A DNA stretch of 64,000 nt from an uncultured Opitutaceae bacterium. GTDB taxonomy: Bacteria; Verrucomicrobiota; Verrucomicrobiia; Opitutales; Opitutaceae. Below, piece by piece: positions 1 to 10,112 of this stretch. Numbering within the stretch: the stretch's first letter is position 1; the number at the start of each line of letters is the position of its first letter. The notes below the pieces were generated by a model. The model ran no database searches and was not told the DNA's origin. It saw only the letters and a program-made list of their open reading frames with translations. Location of the stretch: NCBI GenBank assembly GCA_951813085.1, contig OX638348.1:2117627-2181626 (forward strand), given 5' to 3'. The position numbers and the translations under genes were made by a program.

Positions 1-68
1 TTCAGGGACAGCGGTATCCCGGCACGCAGGACCCCTGGTTGAGCCAAGGCGAGGATCCCTTCGTGTAG
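1..68 (+). CDS. Possible 3' end of an unidentified CDS (partial)
   Basis: In the frame starting at base 3 an open stretch of 21 codons ends at TAG (66-68). Its composition (Pro, Gly, Trp and acidic residues, ending in DPFV) looks protein-like, but the piece is too short to identify. The other two forward frames also close within the first 80 bases, so this could be chance. Confidence 0.25.
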   Translation, partial: QGQRYPGTQDPWLSQGEDPFV

Positions 69-166
69 GGAGTAGATAAGCCTCATCGCTCCGAACCCTA
101 GGACCGAGATCACCACCTTTGAACAACGCAACGACGATTTACCGTAGCGCGTCACTCAAAATCAGC

Positions 167-742
167 TCAAAGATTCTTCTCCAAAGGCTCTCTATCGACT
201 TTACGGGCGCTTTCTACCCACAAAGATCCCCCTTTGCGGTTCCACTCTTCCCCAATAAGCGCCCATCGTTCGTGATCTCTCCACTCGCCGCCAATCTTCA
301 AGTACTGCGGCGAAAAGCCCTCCTTCTTAAGTCCCAATCGGCGCACCAATGCGATAGAGGCGGTGTTGGCAGGTTGGATGTTGATTTCCAAGCGGTGCAA
401 TCCCAGCGACTGAAACGCCGCGTCGAACACCAAGGCCAGACCCTCCGTCAAATAGCCTTTCCCTGTGAATCCCTCAAAACCCCAGTAACCAACGAAGGCG
501 CTATTCATTGCGCCACGAATAATCTCGCTCAAATTGACGACTCCCACCAAAGCGGCATCTTCCTTGCGGCAGATAAAGTACCCTTGGTACCTGCTTTCGT
601 GCAATCGCTCCAAATACGCCTGATAACCAACCGGAGTAGTAGGCGGAGAAACCCACGGACGGTGGAGCGAAAGGCTTGCCCGATTGCTCTCTAAAAATAC
701 CTCTTCGTCGGTATTGCGAGGTTCCCGGATAAAAACTCTCAT
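167..742 (-). CDS. GNAT-family N-acetyltransferase (RimJ/RimL-like)
   Basis: A 191-residue protein with the layout of the RimJ/RimL branch of GNAT acetyltransferases, which transfer acetyl from acetyl-CoA to N-terminal amines of ribosomal proteins or to small substrates. The N-terminus has the IREPRNTDEEVFLE element, the middle has YWGFEGFTGKGYLTEGL, whose G-x-G-Y stretch matches the acetyl-CoA-binding motif A, and the IQPANTASIALVRRLGL segment is the typical motif B with Asn and Arg. The length is usual for the family. The ~30 residues after the domain are basic and hydrophilic. It stands alone, divergent from the DciA-like gene. The true substrate cannot be told from sequence. Confidence 0.85.
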   Translation of the reverse strand: MRVFIREPRNTDEEVFLESNRASLSLHRPWVSPPTTPVGYQAYLERLHESRYQGYFICRKEDAALVGVVNLSEIIRGAMNSAFVGYWGFEGFTGKGYLTEGLALVFDAAFQSLGLHRLEINIQPANTASIALVRRLGLKKEGFSPQYLKIGGEWRDHERWALIGEEWNRKGGSLWVESARKVDREPLEKNL

Positions 743-967
743 ATCTCAAATACGGTCGTGCGGGATGCGAGCCTACTTGGCAAAACAATACCTACGATTT
801 TCCGCAGCTGAAGCATTCCAGACAGGAAAAGGCTCATGACAGGCTACCGCAATCGTTATCGAGTTTTCTCAGGCCGAGCAAAACGAGCGCGATTCCTGAT
901 CAATTGCGCGACTGGCAATGTAAATGGGCTAGACAATCTATTTCCCTACGCGTTCAAATAGGAACGC

Positions 968-1348
968 ATGGCCGACACGCCTTACAAATTTTCTCGGCAC
1001 GCCGAAAACTTGATCGCCAATCTTCGCGGGGTACCGGAAGACTACAGCCCTATCGTACGCGAAACCGTAGATATGGGGGTCGTGTTCGACAAGATCCTGT
1101 ATCGCTACAAGATTGGAATCGATTCGCTAGAGGATCGAATTCGCGAGCAATGGATTCAAATCGTCGGTCCGGCTAACGCGAACCATTGCAATCCGGTGAG
1201 AATTGAGCGAGAAACTACTCTCATTATTTCCGTATCCAACCCGATAATACGTCAAGAATTACAGTTCAATCAACGATTGATATTGAAAAACTTGTCGCCC
1301 ATCAAGGACGGAAGGAGGATTCGCTCCCTCGTATTTCGCTCTGGCTAG
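968..1348 (+). CDS. dciA: DUF721 / DciA-like protein
   Basis: A 126-residue protein resembling the DUF721 family. The DciA branch loads the replicative helicase DnaB in bacteria lacking DnaC or DnaI. The C-terminal half carries the characteristic pattern of the domain: a Trp in a helix (EQWIQIVGP), then TTLIISVSNPIIRQELQFNQ, then a strand-forming end (RRIRSLVFRSG). The N-terminal ~55 residues are less conserved. The ATG follows GGAACGC with no strong ribosome binding site. The window also encodes a DnaB, consistent with the role but not adjacent. Family assignment is by pattern recognition. Confidence 0.65.
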   Translation: MADTPYKFSRHAENLIANLRGVPEDYSPIVRETVDMGVVFDKILYRYKIGIDSLEDRIREQWIQIVGPANANHCNPVRIERETTLIISVSNPIIRQELQFNQRLILKNLSPIKDGRRIRSLVFRSG

Positions 1349-1462
1349 AGAGGTCAGCCAAAGGCCGAATTTCGTCAAAATCACTCGCCACTGGTGATCA
1401 AATTGAGTTTTCACTCGCAAGGTTTTCCAAGATAGGTTTTTGGATAGGTAAGAACTTAACGA

Positions 1463-4273
1463 ATGGCCACCGCTCACTCCCTTGCAAAACGCATCCGCTC
1501 TCAGGCGAAAAAACGTCTCTCCTTCGACAGACAGGCGAGCGATGCTAGCAATCTGGAATCCTATCGCGAGTTTCTGAAGACAGAAACAGACTTGGTGAAG
1601 AAAAGCCATCGCGAAGGCGCCTCTGGCCGGGCAGTCGTCGCCGCGCTCACAGCCATAGTAGATGCTATGCTCGAGAGTTTGGCCGCTCCGGCATTCGCTA
1701 CCTACAAAGCGAATGCCAACGGTGCAGGCATGTCGATCTCCCTCGTCGCTATCGGCGGCTACGGACGATCAGAACTTTGTCCACTGAGCGACATCGACTT
1801 GATGTTTCTCTATCCCACAAAGACCAGTCCAAAGACGCTCGAGGCCGCTCAGGAGCATATGGTTCAGAATATCCTCTACCCTCTTTGGGACATTGGACTC
1901 AAAGTCGGGTATTCATCGCGGACGGTCGATGACGCGTTCGAAGAAGCGAAAAAGGACATCCAAACCAAGACGGCCTTGCTTGAATCGAGACTCGTCTACG
2001 GTCCGAAGTCGCTTTTCGAAGGATTCGAAAGCTCATACAACACATTTTACCGCAAGGAGGATCCGAAAGGCTACATCCAGCAGCGGTTGAGAGACCAACA
2101 AGAGAGACGTAGTCGCTATGGCGATACAGTCTTCATGCAAGAACCGGATATAAAGAACGGCGTCGGTGGACTGAGAGACTACCACAATACCTTTTGGATG
2201 GCCCGTGTACGACTGAACGTGGAATCCATCGATGGTCTCGGAGAGCAGAATTACTTGCGAAAAGAAGAGCTCGCCCAGCTCAAGGAAGCCTACGACTTTC
2301 TATTGCGAGCCCGCAACGAGCTGCACTTTAGAAGCAAGCGTCCCACCGACCTGCTATCCCTCGAGATTCAACCCAAAGTCGCGTATCGACTTGGCTACAG
2401 GGAACGGAACCTTCTCGCTCGCGTGGAGCTGTTTATGCGCGACTACTATCGCCATGCCGAAAATATCAATCGGCTTTCGAAAACGGTCGAGAGTCGCATG
2501 TCGATCAATTCGCAACCGGACCCAGGAATCAATCCACTGAAATCCATGAAGGATTTTCTCCTCGCGCGGAGAAAAGAACGTATACGGCGCATTGACGGCT
2601 TTATAATTCGAGGAAGGGAATTCGGGTACGAAAACAAAGAGGTATTCGCGGAAGATCCCGTTAGGCTCATTCGCGTATTTCGCCATACGCAACAGCACGG
2701 TCTTGATCTGGATATAGATCTGAGCGCCCTCATTCGAGTCTCGGTCGATAAAATAGACGATACGGTTATTAGATCCCAAGACGCGAACCTAAGCTTTCGA
2801 ACCATACTTCAAGAAAGCGGCAATGTATACGGCACCTTGAAGTCCATGCACGAGCACGGAGTTCTCGGCAAGTTCGTACCCGAGTGGGATCGGCTGACCT
2901 GCCTCGTACAGCATGAATACTACCACCGCTATACTGCGGACGTGCACACGCTCCACACCATTCGAGAACTAGACAATATCTTCTCGAGCTCGGATCCGAT
3001 CTTCGAACGATATCGCAATGAAATCCACGAGTTGCGACTCCCCAACCTCCTCTACCTCATTCTATTTCTGCATGACATCGGGAAGGGCGTAAAGATCAAG
3101 GGTCACGCTGAAATTGGGCTCGAGATGGCCGAGCCCATTCTCGACCGCATGCAAATAGCGGAAGAGAATCGCAACTTGATTCGCTTCGTTATTAAAAACC
3201 ACCTGCAAATGGCTCGTTTTTGGCAGCGTCACGATATCGACGATCCGGATACAGCTAAGGTATTCGCGGATCAAGTCGAGTCGATGGAGAAGTTGAGATT
3301 GCTCTATATCCATACGTTTTGCGATGCGCGTGGCACTGCAAAAGGACTATGGAATCAATACAAGGACAGTCTTCACTCCACTCTGTTTCACCGAGCGATG
3401 GTCGCTCTAAAGGCGGGCGGAAAAACGCAGGAACACTACCAGGAGCACAAAGCCAACGTTCTAGAGAAAGTTCTGGAATCGGGTATCCCTGAGGTGTCCA
3501 CCGAAGAAATCACCGCCCACTTCGACACACTTCCAGATCGTTACTTTATCAATACCTCACCCAAGGAGATCAAGCTGCACATCAAGATGATCAACCGGCT
3601 TTTCGCCGAATTTGCCGAAGCGGGTTCCATGGAAACATTAGCTCCTGTAATCGATTGGGAACAAGATATCAATCGTAGCTTCATTGTAGTGAATGTCATC
3701 ACCTGGGACCGGGCTGGACTTTTCCACAAACTGGCTGGATCACTAAATATTGCCGGGTACAGCATTTTGAGCGCAAGGGCAGTTTCTCGCGAAGACAACA
3801 TAGCAATCGATACTTTCTTCGTAACGGAAAACGATGGCAAGTCGCGAACCGTAGGCGATGCGACGATGATTTTTGAAGAGTGCATCAAAGATACCTTGAT
3901 AAACGGTACGGAACTTTACCCTGTATTGCAAAGCATCATACAAAAAGCGTCCAAGAATATTTTCTATAAGAAGGAAAATCCATTGGCCGATACCTTTCAG
4001 TCGCAGGTGACGATCTACAAAGACGAAGCCCTTAACCGCACTATACTGGAGGTACAGTCGCCCGACAGCCTCGGTCTTCTCTACTCAATTTCAAAATGCG
4101 TTTATTCAAACGGATTCACGATCAACTTCGCCCGGATCAATACCGAACGAGATATCGCGATAGACACGCTTTATATAGAATCCATTGAAGAGCCGAGCGA
4201 CGAGCGCCTCGCAATCCTGGAAGAGCGTCTAAGTGAGGCTATCGCTATCGAGCGCGAACCGGTCGAGAACTAA
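1463..4273 (+). CDS. glnD: [Protein-PII] uridylyltransferase / uridylyl-removing enzyme
   Basis: A 936-residue bifunctional nitrogen-status sensor that uridylylates PII proteins when glutamine is low and removes UMP when it is high. Domain order is canonical: a nucleotidyltransferase domain with GGYGR (98-102) and the metal-binding SDIDL (109-113); a helical GlnD region with PDIKNGVGGLRD; an HD phosphohydrolase domain with LFLHDIGKG (His537, Asp538); and two C-terminal ACT domains that sense glutamine (about 745-825 and 860-930, the second starting QSPDSLGLLYS). Length is as usual for GlnD. No PII or glutamine synthetase gene lies in the window. The reading frame is intact. Confidence 0.96.
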   Translation: MATAHSLAKRIRSQAKKRLSFDRQASDASNLESYREFLKTETDLVKKSHREGASGRAVVAALTAIVDAMLESLAAPAFATYKANANGAGMSISLVAIGGYGRSELCPLSDIDLMFLYPTKTSPKTLEAAQEHMVQNILYPLWDIGLKVGYSSRTVDDAFEEAKKDIQTKTALLESRLVYGPKSLFEGFESSYNTFYRKEDPKGYIQQRLRDQQERRSRYGDTVFMQEPDIKNGVGGLRDYHNTFWMARVRLNVESIDGLGEQNYLRKEELAQLKEAYDFLLRARNELHFRSKRPTDLLSLEIQPKVAYRLGYRERNLLARVELFMRDYYRHAENINRLSKTVESRMSINSQPDPGINPLKSMKDFLLARRKERIRRIDGFIIRGREFGYENKEVFAEDPVRLIRVFRHTQQHGLDLDIDLSALIRVSVDKIDDTVIRSQDANLSFRTILQESGNVYGTLKSMHEHGVLGKFVPEWDRLTCLVQHEYYHRYTADVHTLHTIRELDNIFSSSDPIFERYRNEIHELRLPNLLYLILFLHDIGKGVKIKGHAEIGLEMAEPILDRMQIAEENRNLIRFVIKNHLQMARFWQRHDIDDPDTAKVFADQVESMEKLRLLYIHTFCDARGTAKGLWNQYKDSLHSTLFHRAMVALKAGGKTQEHYQEHKANVLEKVLESGIPEVSTEEITAHFDTLPDRYFINTSPKEIKLHIKMINRLFAEFAEAGSMETLAPVIDWEQDINRSFIVVNVITWDRAGLFHKLAGSLNIAGYSILSARAVSREDNIAIDTFFVTENDGKSRTVGDATMIFEECIKDTLINGTELYPVLQSIIQKASKNIFYKKENPLADTFQSQVTIYKDEALNRTILEVQSPDSLGLLYSISKCVYSNGFTINFARINTERDIAIDTLYIESIEEPSDERLAILEERLSEAIAIEREPVEN

Positions 4274-4310
4274 GACTGATTGCAGTCTAGGAGGGTCAAC
4301 GACCTTCCTA
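4274..4310 (+). terminator. Two small hairpins after glnD
   Basis: Directly after the glnD stop, GACTG-ATTG-CAGTC (4274-4287) and AGGAGGGTC-AAC-GACCTTCCT (4289-4309, one mismatched pair) can form adjacent stem-loops. No T-run follows, so this would be a weak or factor-assisted terminator at best. Confidence 0.35.
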
Positions 4311-4458
4311 CAAGCGTGGATACCCGAGGAAAGACCCCTTGGGCAAAGATTAGAAAATCATCATCGCCTCGAAGCAACGGACGAGAATCAAGCAAACCGC
4401 GCCCCAAGAAAATCCTACTCGCTCTCTCATCCGTGTCCCTATTTATCTAGTACGAACG

Positions 4459-6210
4459 ATGAAAAACGCCCAGATCACAGCCCTCCTATCTTTCCTAGCC
4501 CTCTCGACGCTTTCATACTCTCGACAGCCTAACGTGATCGTGTTCCTGACCGACGACCAAGGCTGGGGCGATCTCAGCATCAATGGGAATACGAACCTAA
4601 GCACACCCCACATAGACTCCCTCGCCGAAGAAGGGCTCACTCTCGAGAATTTCTACGTATGCTCCGTTTGCGCGCCGACCCGCGCAGAATTTCTCACCGG
4701 TCGATACTACCCTAAGACTGGAGTGAGCGGCGTCTCCACAGGCCAAGGACGACTAAACTACGACGAAACCACCATAGCGGACGTCTTCAAGTCCGCTGGC
4801 TACGCAACGGGAGCATTCGGCAAATGGCACAATGGCACGCAGTCCCCCTATCACCCCAACGACCGTGGCTTCGACGAGTACTATGGTTTTACGTCAGGTC
4901 ACTGGGGACACTACTTCAGCCCACCTCTCGACCACAATGGGAAGCGCGTACGAGGAAACGGCTATGTTGTCGATGACTTCACCGACAAAGCGATTGCGTT
5001 TATCGAGGCAAACCACGCGTCGCCATTCTTTTGCTACATCCCCTACAACACGCCTCACTCTCCCATGATGATTTCGGAACGGTTCTTTGGCAAGTTCCGA
5101 GACGCCGAACTCGACATGCGCAATAGAGATCCTGAGAAGGAAGATCTCAACATGACTCGCGCCGCTCTGGCCATGTGCGAGAATATCGACTGGAATGTCG
5201 GCAGAGTCCTCCGCACGCTCGAAGAGCTCAATCTAGCAGAGGACACGATCGTCATCTACTTTTCGGACAATGGACCTAATTCCCTGCGTTGGAACGGCGA
5301 TATGAAAGGCCGAAAAGGCTCAATTGACGAAGGTGGAGTCCGCTCTCCTTTCTTCATTCGTTGGACGCGGTCGATACCGGCAAACCAATCGGTGAATCGC
5401 ATTGCCGGAGCAATCGATCTTCTGCCTACGCTTGCTGACCTTGCAGGCATCGAAGCCCAAACTCAATACGACCTCGACGGACGGAGCATACGTCCTCTGC
5501 TAGAGGGCAATCTAGCCAATTGGGAGGATCGAGCCCTCCTGTCAATCCGGAGAAATCAAGTCAGCATCCGTACGCAACGCTTTCGGTTAGACGCCTCTGG
5601 TAAGCTCTACGATATCGAAAACGACCGCGGACAACGGATCGATGTAGCTCAACAATTCCCCGAATTAGCCAAGCAACTCAAAACCAAAGCAGACGCTTTT
5701 TCGGTAACGATGCAATCAGAGCTCGAACGCCACCAAAACCGCCCATTCACAGTGGGCTATGCCGAATCGACCACGCTTCCTGCTCGCGACGGGGTTGCGC
5801 ATGGCGATATCAAGCGTAGTTCCAGAGCGCCCAACAATTCTTTCTTCACCAATTGGAATCGTACCGAAGATTCAATTACATGGAATATTCACGTCGGCAA
5901 TCCCGGCAACTACGAAGCTATCCTCTACTACACCTGCCGCTCAGGAGACGAAGGCGCGGAGATACAAATATCATCCAGCAACGGAGGGGCAGCGAAGTCG
6001 ACGATTTCCCAGGTATTCGACCCGCCTCTCTACGACAAGTCCATCGAACGCATGGAAGCCTCCCACTATTTCGTGAAAGACTTTAAACCCCACAGCCTAG
6101 GGTCGCTTCAATTGGAAAGCGGTAAGGCAACCCTCACATTGAGGGCGACCCGAATTCCCGGAAATGCTGCGATCGATGTGCATTCCGTCGATCTCATTAA
6201 GCAACGTTAA
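4459..6210 (+). CDS. Exported type I sulfatase with C-terminal accessory domain
   Basis: A 583-residue sulfatase (alkaline phosphatase superfamily). Residues 1-21 form a signal peptide. The metal-binding start NVIVFLTDDQGWGD (25-38) and the sulfatase signature with Cys71 in CAPTR are present; Cys71 is the residue normally converted to formylglycine, so an FGE-type maturase is expected elsewhere. The second half of the active site is seen in FGKWHNG, NTPHSPM and YFSDNGPN. After about residue 430 comes a ~145-residue beta-rich segment resembling the extensions of arylsulfatases in marine Planctomycetota and Verrucomicrobiota. It likely acts on sulfated polysaccharides or glycans in the periplasm; the substrate cannot be assigned. 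It stands alone, with no second sulfatase or glycoside hydrolase beside it. Confidence 0.92.
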   Translation: MKNAQITALLSFLALSTLSYSRQPNVIVFLTDDQGWGDLSINGNTNLSTPHIDSLAEEGLTLENFYVCSVCAPTRAEFLTGRYYPKTGVSGVSTGQGRLNYDETTIADVFKSAGYATGAFGKWHNGTQSPYHPNDRGFDEYYGFTSGHWGHYFSPPLDHNGKRVRGNGYVVDDFTDKAIAFIEANHASPFFCYIPYNTPHSPMMISERFFGKFRDAELDMRNRDPEKEDLNMTRAALAMCENIDWNVGRVLRTLEELNLAEDTIVIYFSDNGPNSLRWNGDMKGRKGSIDEGGVRSPFFIRWTRSIPANQSVNRIAGAIDLLPTLADLAGIEAQTQYDLDGRSIRPLLEGNLANWEDRALLSIRRNQVSIRTQRFRLDASGKLYDIENDRGQRIDVAQQFPELAKQLKTKADAFSVTMQSELERHQNRPFTVGYAESTTLPARDGVAHGDIKRSSRAPNNSFFTNWNRTEDSITWNIHVGNPGNYEAILYYTCRSGDEGAEIQISSSNGGAAKSTISQVFDPPLYDKSIERMEASHYFVKDFKPHSLGSLQLESGKATLTLRATRIPGNAAIDVHSVDLIKQR

Positions 6211-6287
6211 TCGTCAAATGTCGTATAGCTGAACAAGGCGACCCTTCACTTATATCTCGAGCATGGCCGGACGCGCCACTAGGATGT

Positions 6288-6432
6288 CTAATGAGCCATT
6301 TCCTCGTTGAATTCAATCGACACCGACGACGATCCAAACGGCGTGCCTGATCCTATCTGACCCTCTACAATCTCACGCGTGACCTCAAAAGAGGCACCAT
6401 CGTTCCATGTTTCTGATGACTTCCGGATACTT
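6288..6432 (-). other. Coding-like remnant without a start codon
   Basis: On the minus strand a ~45-codon stretch bounded by TAA and TAG reads as a plausible protein end (for example NDGASFEVTREIVEGQ) but has no ATG, GTG or TTG start. It lies in the otherwise empty 6211-6494 interval. It may be the remains of a deleted gene or chance; no family is recognised. Confidence 0.25.
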
Positions 6433-6494
6433 TAAAACCCGCCAAATAAGCTAAACGTTCGTTCTACGACTTGATCCCTACTCAAATATCTTGA

Positions 6495-6968
6495 GACTTC
6501 CACTCTATCGAACTTCGGATAAAAAAAGTAAAAGTCTCTGCCAAGGGGATAATCGTTCAGCTAGGCCGCATACTCGTTATACGGACAGTCCTGAAAAACG
6601 GAACCTCCGCCTATAAGCTACCCGGAGGAAGACAGAAATCTGGGGAAACGCTTGATCGAACATTGATGAGGGAGATCTTTGAAGAGACTGGAGAGCGCGT
6701 AAGGATCGAAGGTCTAGTCGACGTCGTGCAAAAAGACAGGATGTTGAAAGAAGCTCCGGAAGAGGTACACCGAAAGATCGACTTCATATTTCGCTGCACC
6801 TTGCTTTCTGAATACAATCCAAAGCTGGGAGGGAAACCAGACATGAATCAAACAGGCGTCCAGTGGCTTGATTTCAGCTCGATCGATTCCTACGATCTCC
6901 GTCCGAAGCGAATCAAGGAACGGCTCTTGAAAGAGCGCGCCTCAATGGCCCAAGACGCATCGACCTAG
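6495..6968 (+). pseudogene. Nudix hydrolase lacking a usable start codon
   Basis: The frame encodes a Nudix domain that hydrolyses nucleoside-diphosphate-linked compounds. The Nudix box is complete: GRQKSGE (6627-6647), then seven residues and REIFEETGE (6669-6695), fitting G-x5-E-x7-RE-U-x-EE-x-G-U. The usual N-terminal strand (KGIIVQLGRILVIRT, about 6543-6587) is also in frame, so the real protein must begin upstream of it, near 6519-6531. Between the in-frame TGA at 6492 and the TTG at 6663 there is no ATG, GTG or TTG, only ATA and CTG. A start at 6663 would cut the Nudix box in half. Either the 5' end has decayed (an A-run at 6521-6527 is a likely indel site) or a rare start is used. Confidence 0.6.
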
Positions 6969-7080
6969 TTTACAAAAAGGAACCATTCAGCGCTCGCCGA
7001 ATCCTTTTGTTGAGGCAAAGGGTCTCTTGCAAATTCCGGATCGCAAAGGAAGAATCGGCGACTAAAGTTGGTGGCGTATT

Positions 7081-10017
7081 ATGGGCTTCAATAGGAAACG
7101 AAAGCGATGGATATGGGTGAGACGTCTCTTCGCCGCCAGCATCGCTTGCGCAATTGGAGCTCTCGCCGGTGTCTACTACGGACGAGTCTCGCTAGCCAAT
7201 TACGCAGTTCAGAAAGCGCTCGATATCGAAGGCCTTGAAACGCTGCAATTCGAGTTTACTAAGCTGAATATTGACGGATGCGCTGCCCGCAATCTGCGTT
7301 TCGACTCCGATTCGCTAACGCTTGAAATTGATTCGCTAGAAATGAGCTATGACATTTCCGAAATCCGAGAGGATCGCGTAGCGCGAGACATAGAAATTTC
7401 CGGCATTCGGATCACCTACGACCTAAGAGGACCGTCAACATTGGATATGAACGAGGTAGACCGTTTCATAAAGTCCGGGATCCCTTTTCCAGCTCGGTCT
7501 ATCCAACTCGATTCTGTAATCCTCACGCTTATCGCCGATTCAGGACCCCTTGAGTTTGATGGATCCACTACAATCGTTCGCGATACGAATAGCGCCATCA
7601 AAGGAGCGCTGCTTGCATCGGGAACTCATGATGACCTGGATTTTCAGTTCACGATCGATGATCGAATTCGGTATATAGCAAAGTATTCTAGTTCGAATAT
7701 TTTGGACGTCCTAGAAAGCTACCAACCAGATTGGCGCGAAGCTCTTTCGATACCTAGCGACACTCTGCTAGCTGCCTCCGAAGCGTCGATACACGTTGAC
7801 GGGATCTTTCATGGCATCCATTCCCAAGCGACCGATATCGTGATCCGCTCGGGACCGCTATCCTACAAGGAACCTGGCAGAGAAATCGATATTGAATCAA
7901 TCCATTCACGAATTCAGCTCACTGGCGAAGCGATCAAGGACAGCGAAATTCGCATTCAATCTACCCATGGCTCAATTAACGAAATCCCATTCTCAATTTC
8001 ATCGATTAACTTAGAATCCCAAGACATAACAACGCCGGTCATTAAAGTCTTTAACGCTCAATGGGCGCTGGAAGGGGGTGAACGCGGAATTTTCAGCGCA
8101 ACTATCGAGCCCCTTCTGAGTGATACCTTAGATCTAGACACGTTTTCCGCAAGGCTCTCCATAAGAGAATTGATGGGGGAAAGCTTTGAAATCGAACCGT
8201 TCGTCGCAACCGTACGTGGAGACTTGAACGAAGTGGAGATATCAACTAACGGTATTCTATTTTTAGGTACAGAAAATCTAGAAATTAACGTATTGAGAGT
8301 GAATGCGATTGATTTTTTAGAGACCGATTTTGAAGTTTCGCTTGAAGCTGATTTGATCGTTTCGGATTCAATCGATCCGACGTTTCCCATTACTGGCGAA
8401 TGGAAGCTAGAAGGCGCGATTCATCCTAACGCCGTTCCAATTAGCGCTCAATTTGAATTGAACCCGAAAACGGATTCATCGGTAGTTCAAGGCGCTGGCT
8501 TCGACGTGGCTGGCAACGCAACTGTCAATGCCAACCTGAACTATTGGCCCGATGCAGGTGACGTTAAAGTCTCAATGCTAGCTAAAGGATCTGATCTTAC
8601 GGTTGAAGCGCAAGAATGGACGACAACGGGAATGTCTTTCGACCTGCAAGCCCATGCAGAACGATTGAATATCGCTGAAATCGATAGTCGCGCGAGCGCC
8701 GCCGAAGACCTCCTTTCCTATCTCGCCAAACGAGTTTCATACACGGGTTCTTGGCAAGGCTCTGAGCTTGCCTTTGGCGAATTTGCTAATTTCAAGTGGC
8801 TTTCAGGAACTGTTCAATCCCAAAATAATCCTATCGACATTGTATCCAACATTCCGATTCAATGCACCATCCAATTCGGAGCAGGGATTGGTAGATTTGG
8901 TTCAGAAGAAATTCAACAGATCGACTTGAACCTAGCCATGGAGAGCGATGTTGAAACCACCTCATCAATAGCATCCGGGCAATTTCTTTTCGAAGGCGAA
9001 CCCGTCACATTTGAGGCCAAGCAATCCACTGCGCTTGACTCAGGTGATATCTCATCAAGCGGCGACTACCACATCGAGGGAATCTCGCTCGTCAGTTCAG
9101 ACCTTCTTGCGCGGCATATAGATAGCCTAGCGGGATCCATCGTGAATGCGGAGATTGAGCTAGAGGGAAATTTGCGTTTCGATGAGAGCGAGAGTGATGC
9201 GAGCGCGACGATCAAGCTGCGTGAGGGCTCCCTAGCCATTCCTTCGCAGGAGCTCTCGATCGAGTCCATTTCTACCGACTTTTCGCTCTCATCCGTCAAC
9301 AATTTACTAACGTCGGGGCCTCAAGCCGTAAGAGCGGAGTCCATCACCATAGGGGACTTGGAGGCAACCGCGTTCAGTTCCTTGGTTTCGCTCCCGAAGC
9401 CTGGATGGCTTTCCGCTCAGGATTCCGAAGTCACGGCATTTGATGGCCAAATCTCTATCGACCCGTTTTCCATTTCCTACGACAATCCATCCGCAGATCT
9501 CGTGGTTCGATTCAATGGAATATCGATCGCTCCCGCTGTCGCGATGCTCGACTTCTTCGATGGGACCGTTAGCGGACGACTCAATGGAAGCCTCCCCATA
9601 AGCCTAGAAAACGGGTACCCCGTTTTGGGTGAAGGGTATCTGGAGCTTGATCCCAATTCTCAGGCTACATTCTCCTACAATGCCAATGGATTTTTTACCA
9701 ACGAAGATCCTAGCAATCCAACGCCCAAGGCCCTGGGAGACAAGTTGCTCGAAACGCTCGACCTCGAACCCAACGCGCTTCTAGAAGAAGCGCTGGGCAA
9801 CTTGAACATTAACGATATGCGACTCGATCTTTTCAGCAAAGATCTGCCCAGAACACCCATGCGAATCCAGCTCTCTGGGATTGCCAATGCTAGCGAAACC
9901 GAAATTCCACTAAATATCACGACCAACATCAACGGAACTGTCGCGGAGCTCATCAACTTTCTTACCCGACTCGATTCCCTAGGCTTGGTCGCAGGGGCCC
10001 AATCCACAGGGAACTAA
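7081..10017 (+). CDS. ydbH: YdbH-family envelope lipid-transport protein (AsmA-like)
   Basis: A 978-residue protein with one N-terminal membrane anchor (about 12-34) followed by a very long beta-rich, repetitive periplasmic region. This is the architecture of the AsmA/TamB/YdbH proteins that bridge inner and outer membrane and move phospholipids. The C-terminal ~160 residues, with FFDGTVSGRLNGSLPI and a final segment containing LNINDMRLDLFSKD, resemble the conserved YdbH C-terminal domain. The assignment is strongly supported by the neighbours: a YnbE-like lipoprotein and a YdbL-like protein follow in the same order as in E. coli. The sequence is much diverged, so the family call leans on context. 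Confidence 0.75.
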   Translation: MGFNRKRKRWIWVRRLFAASIACAIGALAGVYYGRVSLANYAVQKALDIEGLETLQFEFTKLNIDGCAARNLRFDSDSLTLEIDSLEMSYDISEIREDRVARDIEISGIRITYDLRGPSTLDMNEVDRFIKSGIPFPARSIQLDSVILTLIADSGPLEFDGSTTIVRDTNSAIKGALLASGTHDDLDFQFTIDDRIRYIAKYSSSNILDVLESYQPDWREALSIPSDTLLAASEASIHVDGIFHGIHSQATDIVIRSGPLSYKEPGREIDIESIHSRIQLTGEAIKDSEIRIQSTHGSINEIPFSISSINLESQDITTPVIKVFNAQWALEGGERGIFSATIEPLLSDTLDLDTFSARLSIRELMGESFEIEPFVATVRGDLNEVEISTNGILFLGTENLEINVLRVNAIDFLETDFEVSLEADLIVSDSIDPTFPITGEWKLEGAIHPNAVPISAQFELNPKTDSSVVQGAGFDVAGNATVNANLNYWPDAGDVKVSMLAKGSDLTVEAQEWTTTGMSFDLQAHAERLNIAEIDSRASAAEDLLSYLAKRVSYTGSWQGSELAFGEFANFKWLSGTVQSQNNPIDIVSNIPIQCTIQFGAGIGRFGSEEIQQIDLNLAMESDVETTSSIASGQFLFEGEPVTFEAKQSTALDSGDISSSGDYHIEGISLVSSDLLARHIDSLAGSIVNAEIELEGNLRFDESESDASATIKLREGSLAIPSQELSIESISTDFSLSSVNNLLTSGPQAVRAESITIGDLEATAFSSLVSLPKPGWLSAQDSEVTAFDGQISIDPFSISYDNPSADLVVRFNGISIAPAVAMLDFFDGTVSGRLNGSLPISLENGYPVLGEGYLELDPNSQATFSYNANGFFTNEDPSNPTPKALGDKLLETLDLEPNALLEEALGNLNINDMRLDLFSKDLPRTPMRIQLSGIANASETEIPLNITTNINGTVAELINFLTRLDSLGLVAGAQSTGN

Positions 10018-10112
10018 CATCGCAAATTCGCCTCGTATTAATCGGCCTAAGCCTACAATCTAAAAAATCTCTTTGAATCCGCCTGAGACTTTGAACGTCT
10101 TATCACCGCACC

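Noticed and set aside
501-788. 95-codon minus-strand ORF overlapping the GNAT gene
   Set aside because: Overlaps the clear acetyltransferase gene in another frame and has no recognisable domain.
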